Source of the DNA: Ichthyophthirius multifiliis
Lineage: Eukaryota > Ciliophora > Oligohymenophorea > Hymenostomatida
Length of the DNA: 44,688 bases
Direction: 5' to 3'
Assembly (NCBI RefSeq): GCF_000220395.1
Contig: NW_004086325.1
Span: forward strand, 1 to 44,688
Part shown: positions 23,770 to 35,804 of the stretch, one piece after another
How the letters are laid out: every line of letters starts with the position of its first letter
How positions within the stretch are numbered: the first letter of the stretch is position 1
Notes under the pieces: model-generated
Database searches by the model: none
What the model was told of the DNA's origin: nothing
Seen by the model: only the letters and a program-made list of their open reading frames with translations
Position numbers and translations under genes: made by a program

Positions 23770-25125
23770 TCATTTTTTTATAATAAGATTTTTAATATTT
23801 TTTATATTAATTAGTTAACTTTTATTATTAAAAATTTATATTTTATTTTAAATTTAATTTATTTCATAATCATCATCTATTTAAACTTCTTAATATTCTC
23901 CTTGCAAATATTCATGATTTAAAGCTTATTCGGGTGTTATTCTTTTTTCCGGATCTTTTTAAAGTAATTAAATTAATAAATCTTTACCTTTTATATAGTC
24001 TTAATTTAAAAAATATAATAATTTTATATAATTTTTTTTTAAAAATAATTAAGGATTAATAAATTAAATTTTTGATTTAATATAAAATTAATTATAAAAA
24101 AAAAATTTATACTGTATTTATTTTTTATTTCTGAAAAATTATAATCAATATTGCATTATTTATTTAAATATAAAGTTTCATCATAAATCCTTCCTTTAAA
24201 AAGTAACTTTGAGGTTAATCTACAATTTTCAATATATAAAATATAATAAATAATAAACAATTAATATATATATAAAAAATTATATACTATATACAAATTA
24301 TAGAAAATAACGCCTAAACTAAAAATATCGCATTAAGAAGAGTATTTTTTCATAACTTTTAAATTTAATATTTCTGGTGCTATATAACCTGGAGTTCCGC
24401 ATCTGTAATATAAAAAATTCTCCACGTTAGTAAATGTTGATAAACCGAAATCTATCAAAATAAACTAATTTTAATTTGTATAGAATATGTTATCAGGTTT
24501 TATATCTCTATGTGATATATTGAATTTGTTTAAAATAGTCAAAGTTTAAAGTATTGTTTTCATAAAGCAAAGAGTAAATTACTCGTCTTTTTTTCTTTTT
24601 TTTATTTCTTCTTTTAAAGATTAGCCTTATAAATAAGAAAGTATAAATACATATGTTTAGTCGGTTTCGAATACTTCTAGTAACTATATAATATTTTTTT
24701 AGCCTTTTAATTTTTACATAATAATTATTTCATTAAATAGCATTTACTTTATTTTAAATTAAGTAGATTAATAAATTATATAATACATATCCATGTGAAT
24801 TATTCAATAGATGTTCTTTATAAATAATTTTTGCAGCATACTCATTTTCCGAGTTATTCTCTTTAATTCTAAATACCTAATACATATTATTTTTTTAATA
24901 AATAATCTATAATTATTTTATAAACTTAAGAAAAGCTTCCTCTTCCAATTATATTTTGAATAGAATATATGTTTTCGAAATCTAATTAAATAATTTTTTA
25001 GGATAAATATTAAATTATTTTTTAATTATTTTAATCATTTTCAATAAATATGAATTCTAATAATTTATTTTGTTTATATGATTTGATTTAAAATAATATA
25101 AATCCTTTTTTTATTTATGTGGCAT
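23770..25125 (-). CDS. Serine/threonine protein kinase, CAMK-like
   Basis: Exons 25125-24926, 24876-24787, 24746-24295, 24219-24113 and 23999-23770; 359 aa. An N-terminal stretch, KKGFILFQIKSYKQNKLLEF, recalls part of a PH-like fold. The kinase domain then follows: glycine loop IIGRGSFSQVFRIKE, lysine in EYAAKII, C-helix MLFNEIIIMQKLKGQKNIIQ, catalytic loop HRDIKPDN, DFG in ILIDFGLS, GTPGYIAPE, and CDIFSLGVIFYNLLT. All catalytic residues are present. The GTPGYIAPE loop and overall pattern fit the CAMK/AGC side of the tree; no EF hands follow, so it is not a CDPK. The C-terminus is short and acidic (VQIDDDYE). The start was chosen at 25125 because it joins the domain frame with one missing base in an A run; an alternative ATG lies just upstream. 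With it the exons total exactly 360 codons. Confidence 0.85.
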
Positions 25126-25893
25126 GTTAAATAATCCATTTTAGTCTAAGTTCGAAATTTATATTAATAATTATTTTTAAAAACTTTTAACCTAATATAA
25201 AGTAATATTTTATTTATAAAAAATATAAATATTTACAATAAATTATTATTCGAAAATTGAGATTTTACATATATTTTATTCTATATTATTTTAATTTTAT
25301 ATAATCTATATACATTATACTTTAAACAACTTATTTTATTGCATATTTAATAAATTATATAATATAATATTATTATAATTATATAAATATAAATATATAA
25401 ATTTATTATTTTAGATTAAAAATATTAAATTTAAAATTTAGTCTTGTTTTTATTTCTTCAAAAAAATAATTGAAAATAAATAGCAAAAATATTGTAAATA
25501 AAATTTTATTTTTATATAAATTAAATAAATATTATATAAAAATTATGAAATTAAATATAAAATATAATAGTTTTAAACAAATTAATTAAATTTAAATAGA
25601 TATATTATAATTAAAAAATTTAAAATAAATAATTAGAAAAAATAAAAAAAATATTTAAAAAAAATATTAAAAATATCAAAAAAATATTAGTATTTTTGTA
25701 TTAATAATAAATAAAATAAAAAAAAATTCAAAATATTTAATTTATATATAAAATAAAATTTTTATAGAAAATAAAAAATAGAAAAAATATTATAAAAAAA
25801 AGTTAAAAATTATAAATATTACTATATATATTAAAAAAAAAAATTATTTAAATATTATTTATATTACAAATTTAAATATATATTATATATTTA

Positions 25894-25924
<31 letters not shown>

Positions 25925-26981
25925 TAAATATTCAATTCTATAACTCTTTTGCTGTTTATGTCCATTTTATTTTTACAATAATTTTTTAATCTATATTATA
26001 TTATATTATATTTTTTTCTAATAAATAAGATTATTTTATAAAAAAAAATTTATATAATTTTTAATTCAATGAATTTTATCAAATATTATAAAATATATCA
26101 TTATATAATATAAAACATAAGTCATTATTTTATTTAATATTAACTCTAAAATCTTTTAAATAATCTTTATACGCATAAAAAGTATTTATTATGTTCATTA
26201 TATATAATTTTATTCTATTAAATTCTTATTTCTTTATAAAATAATTTACTATTTTTAATTATATATAATAATAATTTTTTTGATATTTTTTTATTTTTCA
26301 TTAATTATTTTTCCTTTGGAATTAATTATTTAATATTAACTTTAGTCGATATGTTAAGTAAAATAAACAAAATATATTTGATTAAATATAGTATACTATT
26401 TCATATCTATATAATTAATTATTAACATTTGAATAGAAAATAAATTGTAAATGCTTAATAACAGTTTTATAATAAATTTATACAACTATATTTACAATAA
26501 ACAAAACTAAATAATAAAACGATTTAATTTTTTAAAGAATAAACAATATACTGATGTTTAAGATGAATTATCGGTTTTATAATAAATAAAACTTAAAAAT
26601 AATTACTTGCTTAAATTAGTAAATAAGTGAATCTTTTAATATTAATAATTAATTTAAAATTGAATATTTTTATTAGCAGTGTAATATAATTAATATATAT
26701 TTAAATTAAATATAAATAAAATATTTATAGAAAGAAAATTAATATTCTTTTATTAAGTAATATATTATTATAATAAACCTATTATAAAAAATTAAATTTA
26801 ATTATAATTTTTAAAATTATTTGTTAAATAAAATATATAACTTATATAACTATAAAATATAGATTATAAATAATAATTTTATTATTTATATAACATGATA
26901 TTTCTTTATTTTATTTTTATTAAAAAATTTTTACTTATATTATTTTTTAATATAAATTAAAATTAAATTAAATATAAATAC
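25126..26981. promoter_or_regulatory. Long divergent intergenic region
   Basis: 1856 bp between the kinase (-) and CBM20 (+) starts. Nearly pure A/T with short TA tracts around 25900. I found no coding stretch; it is a promoter for both sides by position only. Confidence 0.35.
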
Positions 26982-27347
26982 ATGATAAAAATAAAATTCT
27001 AAGTAAAAACTCATACTAATATGGGTTAAAGTGTCTATATAGTAGGTAATCATCATTAATTAGGAAACTGGATAGAAATAGCAGGTTTATAATTATAAAC
27101 AAACCAAAATTATTATCCTATATGGGAAACATAGAATTTTATATAGTTTGAACAAGGAACTTAATTAGAATTTAAAATTGTAATAATGGATGGCTATTGT
27201 TCTTTAAATAGATGGGAAAATTTATATGAAAATAGATAGTATAAAGTTCCATAAACTAATTAAAATATTAATATAACACTTAGTTTTGAAGAAGGTAATA
27301 AGCAAATGAATGAAAATATTAAAAATGATAAATAAATATAATAATGA
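26982..27347 (+). CDS. Stand-alone CBM20 starch/glycogen-binding protein
   Basis: A single exon of 121 aa, TGA at 27345. The whole protein is one carbohydrate-binding module of family 20. It has VYIVGNHHQLGNWIEIAG (family pattern VxVVGxxxxLGNW), then YPIWETQNFIQFEQGT, LEFKIVIMDGYCSL, a Trp in NRWENLYENRQYKVP, and an acidic tail. The two conserved tryptophans of the sugar-binding site are present (LGNW and NRWENL). No catalytic domain is attached, and no signal peptide is seen, so it is probably cytosolic. Proteins like this bind glycogen or amylopectin and may tether other factors. Ciliates store glycogen-like polymers, which fits. The frame is clean and no intron is needed. The isolated module, rather than a fusion to an amylase or a phosphatase, is the notable point. 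Confidence 0.88.
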
Positions 27348-29453
27348 AAAAAAATAAAAAAAATCTGTAATTTTATTTTATATATGTAAATTATTTTTAT
27401 AAACTTATTATTATTTAAATAAATATTAAATAAAAAAATATAAAAAATTATATTTAAAAAAAGTTTTAAGAAAATAGTAATTTTAGAAATATAAAAATGC
27501 TATGGGTAATGAATCAAAATATAAATATAAAAAGATATGTAAATATATTTATATATAAAAAATAATTATTTATATTTTTATTTATATTTATATTTATATT
27601 TATCATTATTTTTTTTTCTTCTTTAATTTTTTAACTTTTTTAAAATTAATTTTAAGTTAAATAATGTAATAAATATATATCATTAAATATATAATTTAAT
27701 TAGAAATTCGTAACAAATATATTTATTATGATTTTTTAAATTTTTTTTATTTATTTATTATATACTAATATATATATTTTAGCAATTAAATTACAATCTA
27801 TTTTTATATTTTTTTTATATTGAAATATATTTAAAAATCTATTTTTTTTTATTTAATATTATTTTTATTATTTATATAATAGAACTTATTAATTTTATTT
27901 TTTTTTTTTTATTTTAATGTTTTTTTTATATAGTTCCTTAATTATTTATATACTTTTTTTTTCCATTTATTATAAAATTGTTTTTTTATTATTTATCTAT
28001 TAGTATTTTTAACTTTCTTATTTTTTTTTATTGCATATTTTTATTTTGATATTATATAAATATTATATTATTAATAACTTATTTAATTAATATTTTCAAT
28101 TGCATTAAATATTATTTAAATTAATTATTTAAATATTTATTTTTATTTATTTATTTAAGTTATCTATTTTTTATACAATATCTAAGTTTTTTAATAATTT
28201 ATTATTTAGAAAAATTTCATTATTTTATATTTATTATAAATAATTATACTAATGTTTTAATTTTTTTTATTTATTTTATAAACTAGTACATATCTTATAC
28301 TTAATATAAATATGAAATTTTTTATCGAAATATTCTTATAATTGTGTTTTATTCTTTTCTCTTAGACTTAAAGTAATACATATAATCTAAAAAAATATTT
28401 TATTTAATAATATTTAAATTAATTTATTTTATTTTTTATGTAAAAAAATTTTAAGTTATATAATTTCAAATATAAATAAATATAAATTTTTCAAAAATGA
28501 ATAAATATTGTATAATCACTTCTTTTATATTTCTTTAAAAATTATTATATTAAATAATGAAAACTTAGAATTATTATTTATTACAATGGAAATATTTTAA
28601 GCATTAAGATATTAAAGAAATATAAAAATTTAGATTCTTTGTAATATATACTGAGAAAAATAATATTAATTAAAAATTGCCTTATGTTATGATCTGTATA
28701 TTTATGTTGCACAAAAAACTAATTATATGTATAACTAAATTATAAAATAAAATAAAAACTTATTCTTCAATAATATACTCTAAATAAGTATATTGAAAAA
28801 TTCATTAGACATTAGTTCTTTATAAATTTCTGATTAAACAGATTGATATATGGCAATATATTGGCCTTAATATATATCTATCCCATATTAATTATAAAGA
28901 ACTAATGTATAAATAATATAACTAAAATTATATATAGAATAAAATAAGCAATTTAAAAATTGAGTAGACAAATAGTATATAATAATATTACTTAGAATTA
29001 AATATAAAATTATAGAATATAATAGGCTTAATATATATTCTATAATTAATTTGATTCTAATCATTTATTAACTAGTTATTTTTTTATTCATTGTAATTTC
29101 ATTTTATATTTTGTATCTTTCTAAATTTTCTATATATATCATTAAATTTAAAAAATAGAAATAAAATGTTTATTTATATTATTCATACCAATACTTAATT
29201 ATACATAAACAACAATAAACTAGAATAAAATTATTTTCCAAATATACCGGCTCTTTTAGGGTTTTAAGTTTCAAATTTTTTCGAAGAAGTTAGTTGATAT
29301 TAGTCTGCATTTTATAGTATTGTTTTTACAATATCTTTTAAGTTCAAGATTTAAAAAATTAGTATTATTTTTAGGTATTTGATATTTTTGTAAATTATTA
29401 TGGGTATTATTATTTGTTATTTTTTATATTTTATATGAATGCTCAAAATTATG
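27348..29453. other. Long T-rich region without a clear gene
   Basis: From ~27550 to 28400 the plus strand is strongly T-rich. Around 28560-28800 a plus-strand frame of ~71 codons opens with MKTQNYYLLQWKYF, but it lacks a recognisable domain. An inverted repeat sits at 28809-28908. Short coding-like pieces on the minus strand at 29220-29450 (NADQYQLTSSKKFETQNP, NLELKRYCKNN) may belong to the next gene or a small separate one. Confidence 0.4.
28809..28908. repeat. 17-bp perfect inverted repeat around a 66-bp core
   Basis: ACATTAGTTCTTTATAA at 28809-28825 and its exact reverse complement at 28892-28908. The 66-bp core includes the less A/T-rich stretch ATATGGCAATATATTGGCC. It could be a small MITE-like insertion, a structured RNA or a regulatory hairpin. 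Confidence 0.8.
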
Positions 29454-29713
29454 TCATTATGGTATTTTCTGTATTACCTTTTTCGTGAATTCTTTATCAT
29501 ACTTAGGGATTATTTTCCTTATTGTATAAATGTTTAAAATGAATCAAATAGGAATTTTTATTAACATTTTTACTTTATATTAAGATTTTATTTTTGATAA
29601 ATGTAAATTTTGTAATTAAATATTTTTCTAATATTATAAGTTTTATAAATTTATTTAGTTGGGTGGGTGTTTTGAAAAAGCTTCAGGTTAATATTATTTT
29701 CATGTAATCTCAT
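29454..29713 (-). CDS. Gln-rich small protein, poorly resolved
   Basis: ATG at 29713. Allowing one missing A, it reads MRLHEKQYQPEAFSKHPPNQ, then a Gln/Asn/Leu repeat-like stretch (LQNLQYQKNIQLQNLHLSK). A GT-AG candidate lies near 29565, and the protein may end in KEFTKKVIQKIPQ with TGA at 29454-29456. Further minus-strand coding-like sequence continues to ~29220 in shifted frames, so the true 3' end is uncertain. No family is recognised. Confidence 0.35.
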
Positions 29714-29758
29714 TTATTTTTATAATGCTATTGATTATTTTTATTTATATTTATACTT

Positions 29759-29806
<48 letters not shown>

Positions 29807-30345
29807 GTAATAATATAACAAATTTAAGTATTCTATTAAAGATATGAATTCTATTTGAAATTATCAATTAAATATATAAATAAAATATATGATTTTTTAT
29901 TTTATTTTTATTTTTAAATAAAATTATTATAATATATAATCTTTAATGAAATAAAATTCTATTAATAATATTAAAAATGTTTTGTAATACAAAAAAAATA
30001 TAAATATTTATAAAAAAAAAAATTATATAAATAAAATATAATTTTATATAAATAGAAAATATAAATTTTTTAATTAATAAATATTTATAATACAAATAAT
30101 TTATTAAATAAAACATTAAAAAAATATATATATATATAAATATATAAATATTTTTATATTTATATAATTTAAATATTATAATTGGAAAATAATATATCTT
30201 TTATTTTTACATTTTAATCTTACTTTGTTAATATTTTTTATTTAATTTATATATCTATTTTTAATATAAAATATTTTAAATTAAAGATTACCTTTATATA
30301 CAAAGATGAAATCCTAATTTATATATTTAAAATGTTTTGTTTATT
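29714..30345. other. Intergenic with (TA)n
   Basis: Contains (TA)n at about 29758-29802 and AT-rich sequence. No coding stretch found. Confidence 0.5.
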
Positions 30346-30937
30346 TCAATTAATAAAATTAAAAGAAGATTTATCTACTATTTAAATAAATGTATATATA
30401 AAAAATAAAAATGATTAAAATAACCTTCAAACTTATCAAATAATTCTTTAAAAATTTCATCTTCATTCTATATATCACTTAAAATTGTTTATAAAATATA
30501 TTTTTAATATTCATTTAATTCTTATATTTGCTAAATTTAATTATTTTTAAGGTTTTTATTTCTCTTTCTGTTAATCCTTTTCTAATCAAAAATAAAATAT
30601 ATCGACTTATTTTTCTTTTCAAATAATGGCAATAATTCATATTATTAAATAGAATTATTCTATTATTATAATTAAAAATTAAATTATTATTCATTTTCTT
30701 TATAATTTGAAATTTTAAAATCTTAAATGTTTTCCATTGAACTTTATCTAGAAATGTTAATTTGACTTGAATAACTATTTGAAATACTATTATTAATAAT
30801 TTATGTTTCTTAATTATCATTAAATAATTAGTTATATCTTTAAAAGAAAAATTCTTAATTATTTTAATTAAGATCTGTATCTATTTCATATGAATTAATT
30901 ATATTTAAATTTTAATTATAAAAATAATTATTATAAA

Positions 30938-30971
<34 letters not shown>

Positions 30972-32339
30972 ATTATTATTATTTTTATTACTATTATTGT
31001 TATTGTTATTGTTATTGTTATTGTTATTGTTATTGTTATTGTTATTGTTATTGTTATTTTTATTATTTTTATTACTATTATTGTTATTGCTATTGTTATT
31101 GTTATTGTTATTTTTATTATTATTAATAATATTAATATCAATTTTATTTTTATTATTTTAAATATTTTAATTTAGTTTATTATTTTTCAAGTTATAATTT
31201 TCATTTATTTTCATTATATAATTTTCTTCTTTTGAATAAAATACATCTATAGGAGCCCCTAACTATTATTCAATTTTTTTATTTTATCTTTTTATTTTTA
31301 AAAAAAATATATATAACTTAAAATTTCATTTATTTTAAACTTTTAAAATTATTCCATTAATTATAATGCACATAAATATTCTTTTTTAATTAATTATTCC
31401 GTAATAATTCTTCTCTCACTTTAATTGTGATAAAGATAGCAATTAATTTAAGAACAATTATAATCTTAACAAGGTTTCGTTTTGTAATTAAATGGATGAT
31501 AATCTAACTCTTTCCATCCATGGCAGTTTTAACATTCTTAAAGTTAAGAACATCCACCTTCTGAGTATTTACAAATATTTCTTTATTCCATTTTTCACAC
31601 TAAATATTTTTTATTTAAAATTTTTTAGAATCTCTTCTAAAATCTTAAACGTTATGCATATATACACATTCACTTCTTTCATGTCTTTTTTTAAATATTT
31701 TTATTTTAAATTAAATTTATTAAAATTTTAATGCATAAAATAAATATATAAAATTTAAATAAATTTTAAATTCTGTATATTTATTTATTATTTTGTATTT
31801 TACTATTCAATATTAGGACACCAAATTGTTTTATAAAAGTAAATATAAAAAACATTGTTTCTAAGCATTTTATCAATACAAGGAATAACTAGTTCTTATT
31901 CAGAATGTGCAAAAGAACAAAACTATCCGTATTCACACATTTAATAGTTTCCATATGTAAAGAATTTACAAAACTTAGTTCTATATCTTAATGGATGATA
32001 CAACTATTCTACTTTATTATGAACTTAAATGCATGTATTTTTTTAATCACATTTTTCTCGTTTTTTACATTAGTTGAATGTGTATTAATACTTTAAAGGA
32101 CATCTTCTTAGATCTTCTTAACTGTGATAAAATGAACATTTTTTTTTATCATGATAGTCCTTTTTAGGGCAAAAAATTGTTTTAAATTAACTTATTTCGA
32201 GTTATATTTTTTCTTTTAATTAATCTTTAAATTCAAATGAAGGAGAGGATATTTTCATTACATTTAACTTTTTTTTAATACTATTTGCTATTATTTTAAC
32301 GTTATAGTTTTCAGAATTATTGATATTATAGTTATACAT
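30346..32339 (-). CDS. Multi-CCCH zinc-finger protein with Asn-rich tail
   Basis: ATG at 32339, TGA at 30346-30348. Exons 32339-31804, 31684-31318, 31287-30425 and 30377-30346; introns of 119, 30 and 47 nt. A row of CCCH fingers is visible. They are FCPKKDYHDKKKCSFYHS; a Cys-rich finger ending NTCIQVHN; FCKFFTYGNYQMCEYGQFC with SFAH; WCPNIEQHERSECVYMHN; KYSEGGCSQLQECQNCHGW; and PCQDYNCSQINCYLYHN. Fingers alternate with the DLRR/DFRR/SERR linkers seen in plant and unkempt-like CCCH proteins. Such proteins bind AU- or U-rich mRNA and control decay or translation. After a helical linker (INEILNKIKKIEQQLG) comes a long poly-Asn tract and a Q/N-rich tail. One base is missing near 31580 and one in exon 3; with them the exons sum to exactly 600 codons. 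Confidence 0.85.
30937..31128 (-). repeat. ATT/GTT trinucleotide array coding poly-Asn
   Basis: On the minus strand the array reads as AAT and AAC codons in the third exon of the CCCH gene, giving a long poly-Asn tract. The Ile/Thr-rich reading on the same strand is a frame shadow. Confidence 0.75.
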
Positions 32340-33149
32340 TTTCTCTACTTTATTATTTTATTTAGTTTTTTTATTTAAATAGATGAGAGGATAATGAATA
32401 GTTGTTAAAAATTAAGATTTTTAAGTTTTTTTAAAATAATAATTTGAGTTAAATATTTTTTCCTTTTTTTATTTGTTTGCTTATTTTGAATTTTATAATT
32501 TTATTTACTTTGTGATTTTAATAAGCTTTTCCGATATTAATTTATTTAATGTATACATAAAAATATAAGTTAGTAAAATATTATTATTAAGTAAAGTATT
32601 AAAAATAATTTAAATTGAATTTTTATTTTCATTTTATAAATAAAAAATTAATATTTAAAAATTTAAACTATTATTTTTAACATTATTTATATTATATTAT
32701 TCATATTTATTTTTGTTTAATGTTATAATAATTTTTTATATAAAATATTTTTATTAAAATGATTATTTTGTTTATAAACTATATTTATAACTTTAAAATT
32801 GATATTATTTATATGCAGTAGTATAAATAAAAATATATTTTTCAATTATTATATATTTTTATTTTATACTTTTTTCATTTTTAAGATACAAATATTTTAT
32901 TATTTATATTTTAAATAATTTTCTTATAATAAAAATATTATATTTATTAAAATTAAATATTTTTATTTATTATTATTAATATTTCTTTTTATTTTTATTT
33001 GACGATATTATTATTTTTATTTGACGATATTATTAATTTTTATTTAATTAATGATTTTAACATTTAAAAATTCTTAAAATACTTTTATAAATAAAAATAT
33101 TTTATTTATATAATAAAGATTTAAATTTACATACTATTTTTTTTTTAAA
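32340..33149. promoter_or_regulatory. Upstream region of the CCCH gene with tandem 22-mers
   Basis: 810 bp between two genes on the minus strand. It holds the CCCH promoter by position and a 2 x 22-bp tandem repeat at 32991-33034. Confidence 0.4.
32991..33034. repeat. Two perfect tandem copies of a 22-bp unit
   Basis: The unit contains TTTGACGATATTATT; copies are at 32991-33012 and 33013-33034, and a decayed third start follows. GC-containing TGACGA cores stand out in this AT background. Confidence 0.85.
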
Positions 33150-34189
33150 TCATTATTTTTCATCTTAATTTTAAAATCTCAATGGACTATAAAATTACTC
33201 CGAATTCAAAGTTTTTTATGTAAAAAATTAATTAGTAGATTAATTACATTTGCTAATAGTTTATAAGTTAAATTATTAAGAACTATAAGTTTATTTACAT
33301 CGCTTTTAACTTAATTTAAGAATTGATTAATTGGTAATATATTTAACTCTAAATCCCAAATTAGTAATAAATTCATCGTCTTATAAAGGTTTAATTTTAT
33401 TTTATTTGATTATTGTTCTATAATTATGCTAATTAATTTTATTGTGAAAGTTTATAGTTAAATTATCACTTAATTTTAGAGGTTAACGTTTTATTTATAT
33501 TATTCTATAGTCTGTTGCTGGAATAAATTAAGGCTTTTATAATGATCCTTCATCTTTATTTGGATTGTCTAAGTATCTTATTTATTAATATTTTTTCCTT
33601 TTTGTATTTTTTATTATTTCAAGTACCTTTTTATTTAATTTAAATATATTTTGGCTAAATATTGATTTTTTTATTTTTATTTTTATTTTTTACTTGTTCT
33701 AGTTTTTAAACTTATTTTTTATGCATTACTTTTTATACGAAATTCTTTATTTTATTATCATGAACTTATTAAAGAATTACTTCTTTTAATTCATTTTTAT
33801 CTTATATTTATGTACAGTTATTAATTGTAAAAGCTTCTTAATTCATTTAATTATTTGCATTTTAATTTTTATTATGTTATTTTAAAAACTATTCTTATAT
33901 TTTTTAGTCTTATCGCATTTTATTTACAGATTTTCTTGTAAATCTTGTTAGCTAGCGTATTTATTTTATATAGTCTTTAAACTAATTATCATTTTTCATT
34001 CCAAATTATAAACTATTTCGAAGCATGTTTAAATATATTTCATCTTCTTTTTTTTTTTAAATCAGAAAAATAAGAAATCTTTTAATTTTATATTTAATCA
34101 ATTTTAAATTAAGTTAACTTTTATTATTATTTATAAAATTTATAAGGATTAAAAGGATTGTAACTTATTTCATTTTAGTATTATTTCAT
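33150..34189 (-). CDS. Unrecognised basic, Gln-rich protein, 346 aa
   Basis: A single exon from ATG 34189 to TGA 33150-33152. It starts MKQYQNEISYNPFNPYKFY. A helical region follows, DEIYLNMLRNSLQFGMKNDN and YIKQIRQLTRFTRKSVNKM, then a Lys-rich coiled segment. The C-terminal half reads GSLQKPQFIPATDYRIIQIK and DDEFITNLGFRVKYITNQ. One base is missing in an A/T run near 33640; with it the length is exactly 347 codons. No domain is recognised. The composition suggests a cytoskeletal or nuclear ciliate-specific protein, but that is a guess. Confidence 0.6.
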
Positions 34190-35292
34190 TATATTGTAAA
34201 AATATGAATATAAATTATAAAATATTAATATATATATATATAATTATTAATAATAATAGGATTATTTTATTTTTTATTTAATTATTTATAATATCTGTAT
34301 TAATAAATAAATTTTTAATGATTTTTATACTGAAAATATTTGATGTATATGTAATTATATATTAAATTTCTATTTTATTATAATAAATAGTAGAAATATA
34401 TTTTAAAATCCATATTTTTATATTTATTGATATTAATTTATCAATTAATAATTTATTTATAGAAATATTTTAAATCTCATTTTTATTTTTTTATTATAAC
34501 TTTTAATTTAAATTTCTAAAATTAATAATTTTTAAAACTAATCTAATATATACTGTTTTCATATTCTCTCTAATATTTTTTTTTTTATGAAATTAATATT
34601 ATTTGTTTATAAATATTATATTATTTTAATCATTTAATTATATATTTTTGACATTTTTTATTAAAACAATACAAATTAATTTAAAAAGCAAAAATTTATA
34701 ATAGATATATAAGCAAAAATAAATTAAATTAAAAATAAAACAAAGTATTGTAAATACTTTTATGAAAAATAAAAAAAAAATTCAAATTATTTTCTTTATA
34801 TTTAAAATAAATAATTTGTTTTATCATATGCTTTAAATCGAAAATAAATTAGTTGTTTATTCTATTTTTTAAATATTTTCTTATATTAATCCACTATTTT
34901 TTGTTTTCTTTATTATTTGAAAAAGCAATATTTAAAACAAATAATATATTTAATTATTATTTTCCATCTTTTAATTTTTATTTAATTACATGATTTTTAA
35001 AAAATTATAATATTCGAATGATTAAAAAAATATTTTGTTAATTCAAATATAAAAAAAGAGGGAAAATAGAAATTATTTTATTTCAATTTGAATAAATTAA
35101 AATACAAATATAAAAATAACTTTATATTAAACATAGTTTTTTTAAAAAAAATATTTTATTATAAAAAAACATTTTAAAATTTTTATTGTTATTATTTGTT
35201 ATTTTGATAAATATTTTTTTTAAAAACAATACAAAAAAAAAGTAAGAATTTTTTTTTTAAATAAATAAAAAATAATTAAAAAAAAAATTAAA
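34190..35292. promoter_or_regulatory. Divergent intergenic region
   Basis: 1103 bp between the 33150-34189 gene (-) and the CXC gene (+). AT-rich with long A/T runs; no motif recognised. Confidence 0.35.
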
Positions 35293-35757
35293 ATGGAAAA
35301 AGAAAATCTACAAAATTCACCATCTTTAAATATTGAGAAAAAATAAGGTATTTTTTAAAAAAAAGTAATTAGCAATTATTAATCAAAATATATTATATAT
35401 AGATTAAAATAAAAGGTCTAATTATTCAATCAAAAAGTAAATATAAATATAGGATCGTAATTAAAAAGTAGACAATTATTAAACTTAAGATAACTAAAAC
35501 TAAAAAAATTATAAAAACTATATTAATGAATCTCCTTGGTTAACAAAGGAGATTTAAAATTCTTATATACCAACTCCTAATAATGATAAAAATATTTTCT
35601 TTCCTATTTATTCGCCTTATAATATATAAGATATAAATACTTATTTAAATCTAACAAGTCCTTAAATTTAATATAATATAACAAATAAAATAAAAACTAA
35701 TAAACTAAGAAATAAAATTCTATATTAAAATGAAGAAATAATATAATAATAAAAAAC

Positions 35758-35804
<47 letters not shown>

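Noticed and set aside
30515-30820. Minus-strand frame ending GLTEREIKTLKIIKFSKYKN, like the stretch before a RING finger
   Set aside because: No RING cysteines follow, and the CCCH gene's third exon occupies the region in another frame with a valid final splice and TGA.
31492-31731. Plus-strand frame of 79 codons
   Set aside because: Antisense of CCCH finger sequence with conserved Cys/His spacing.
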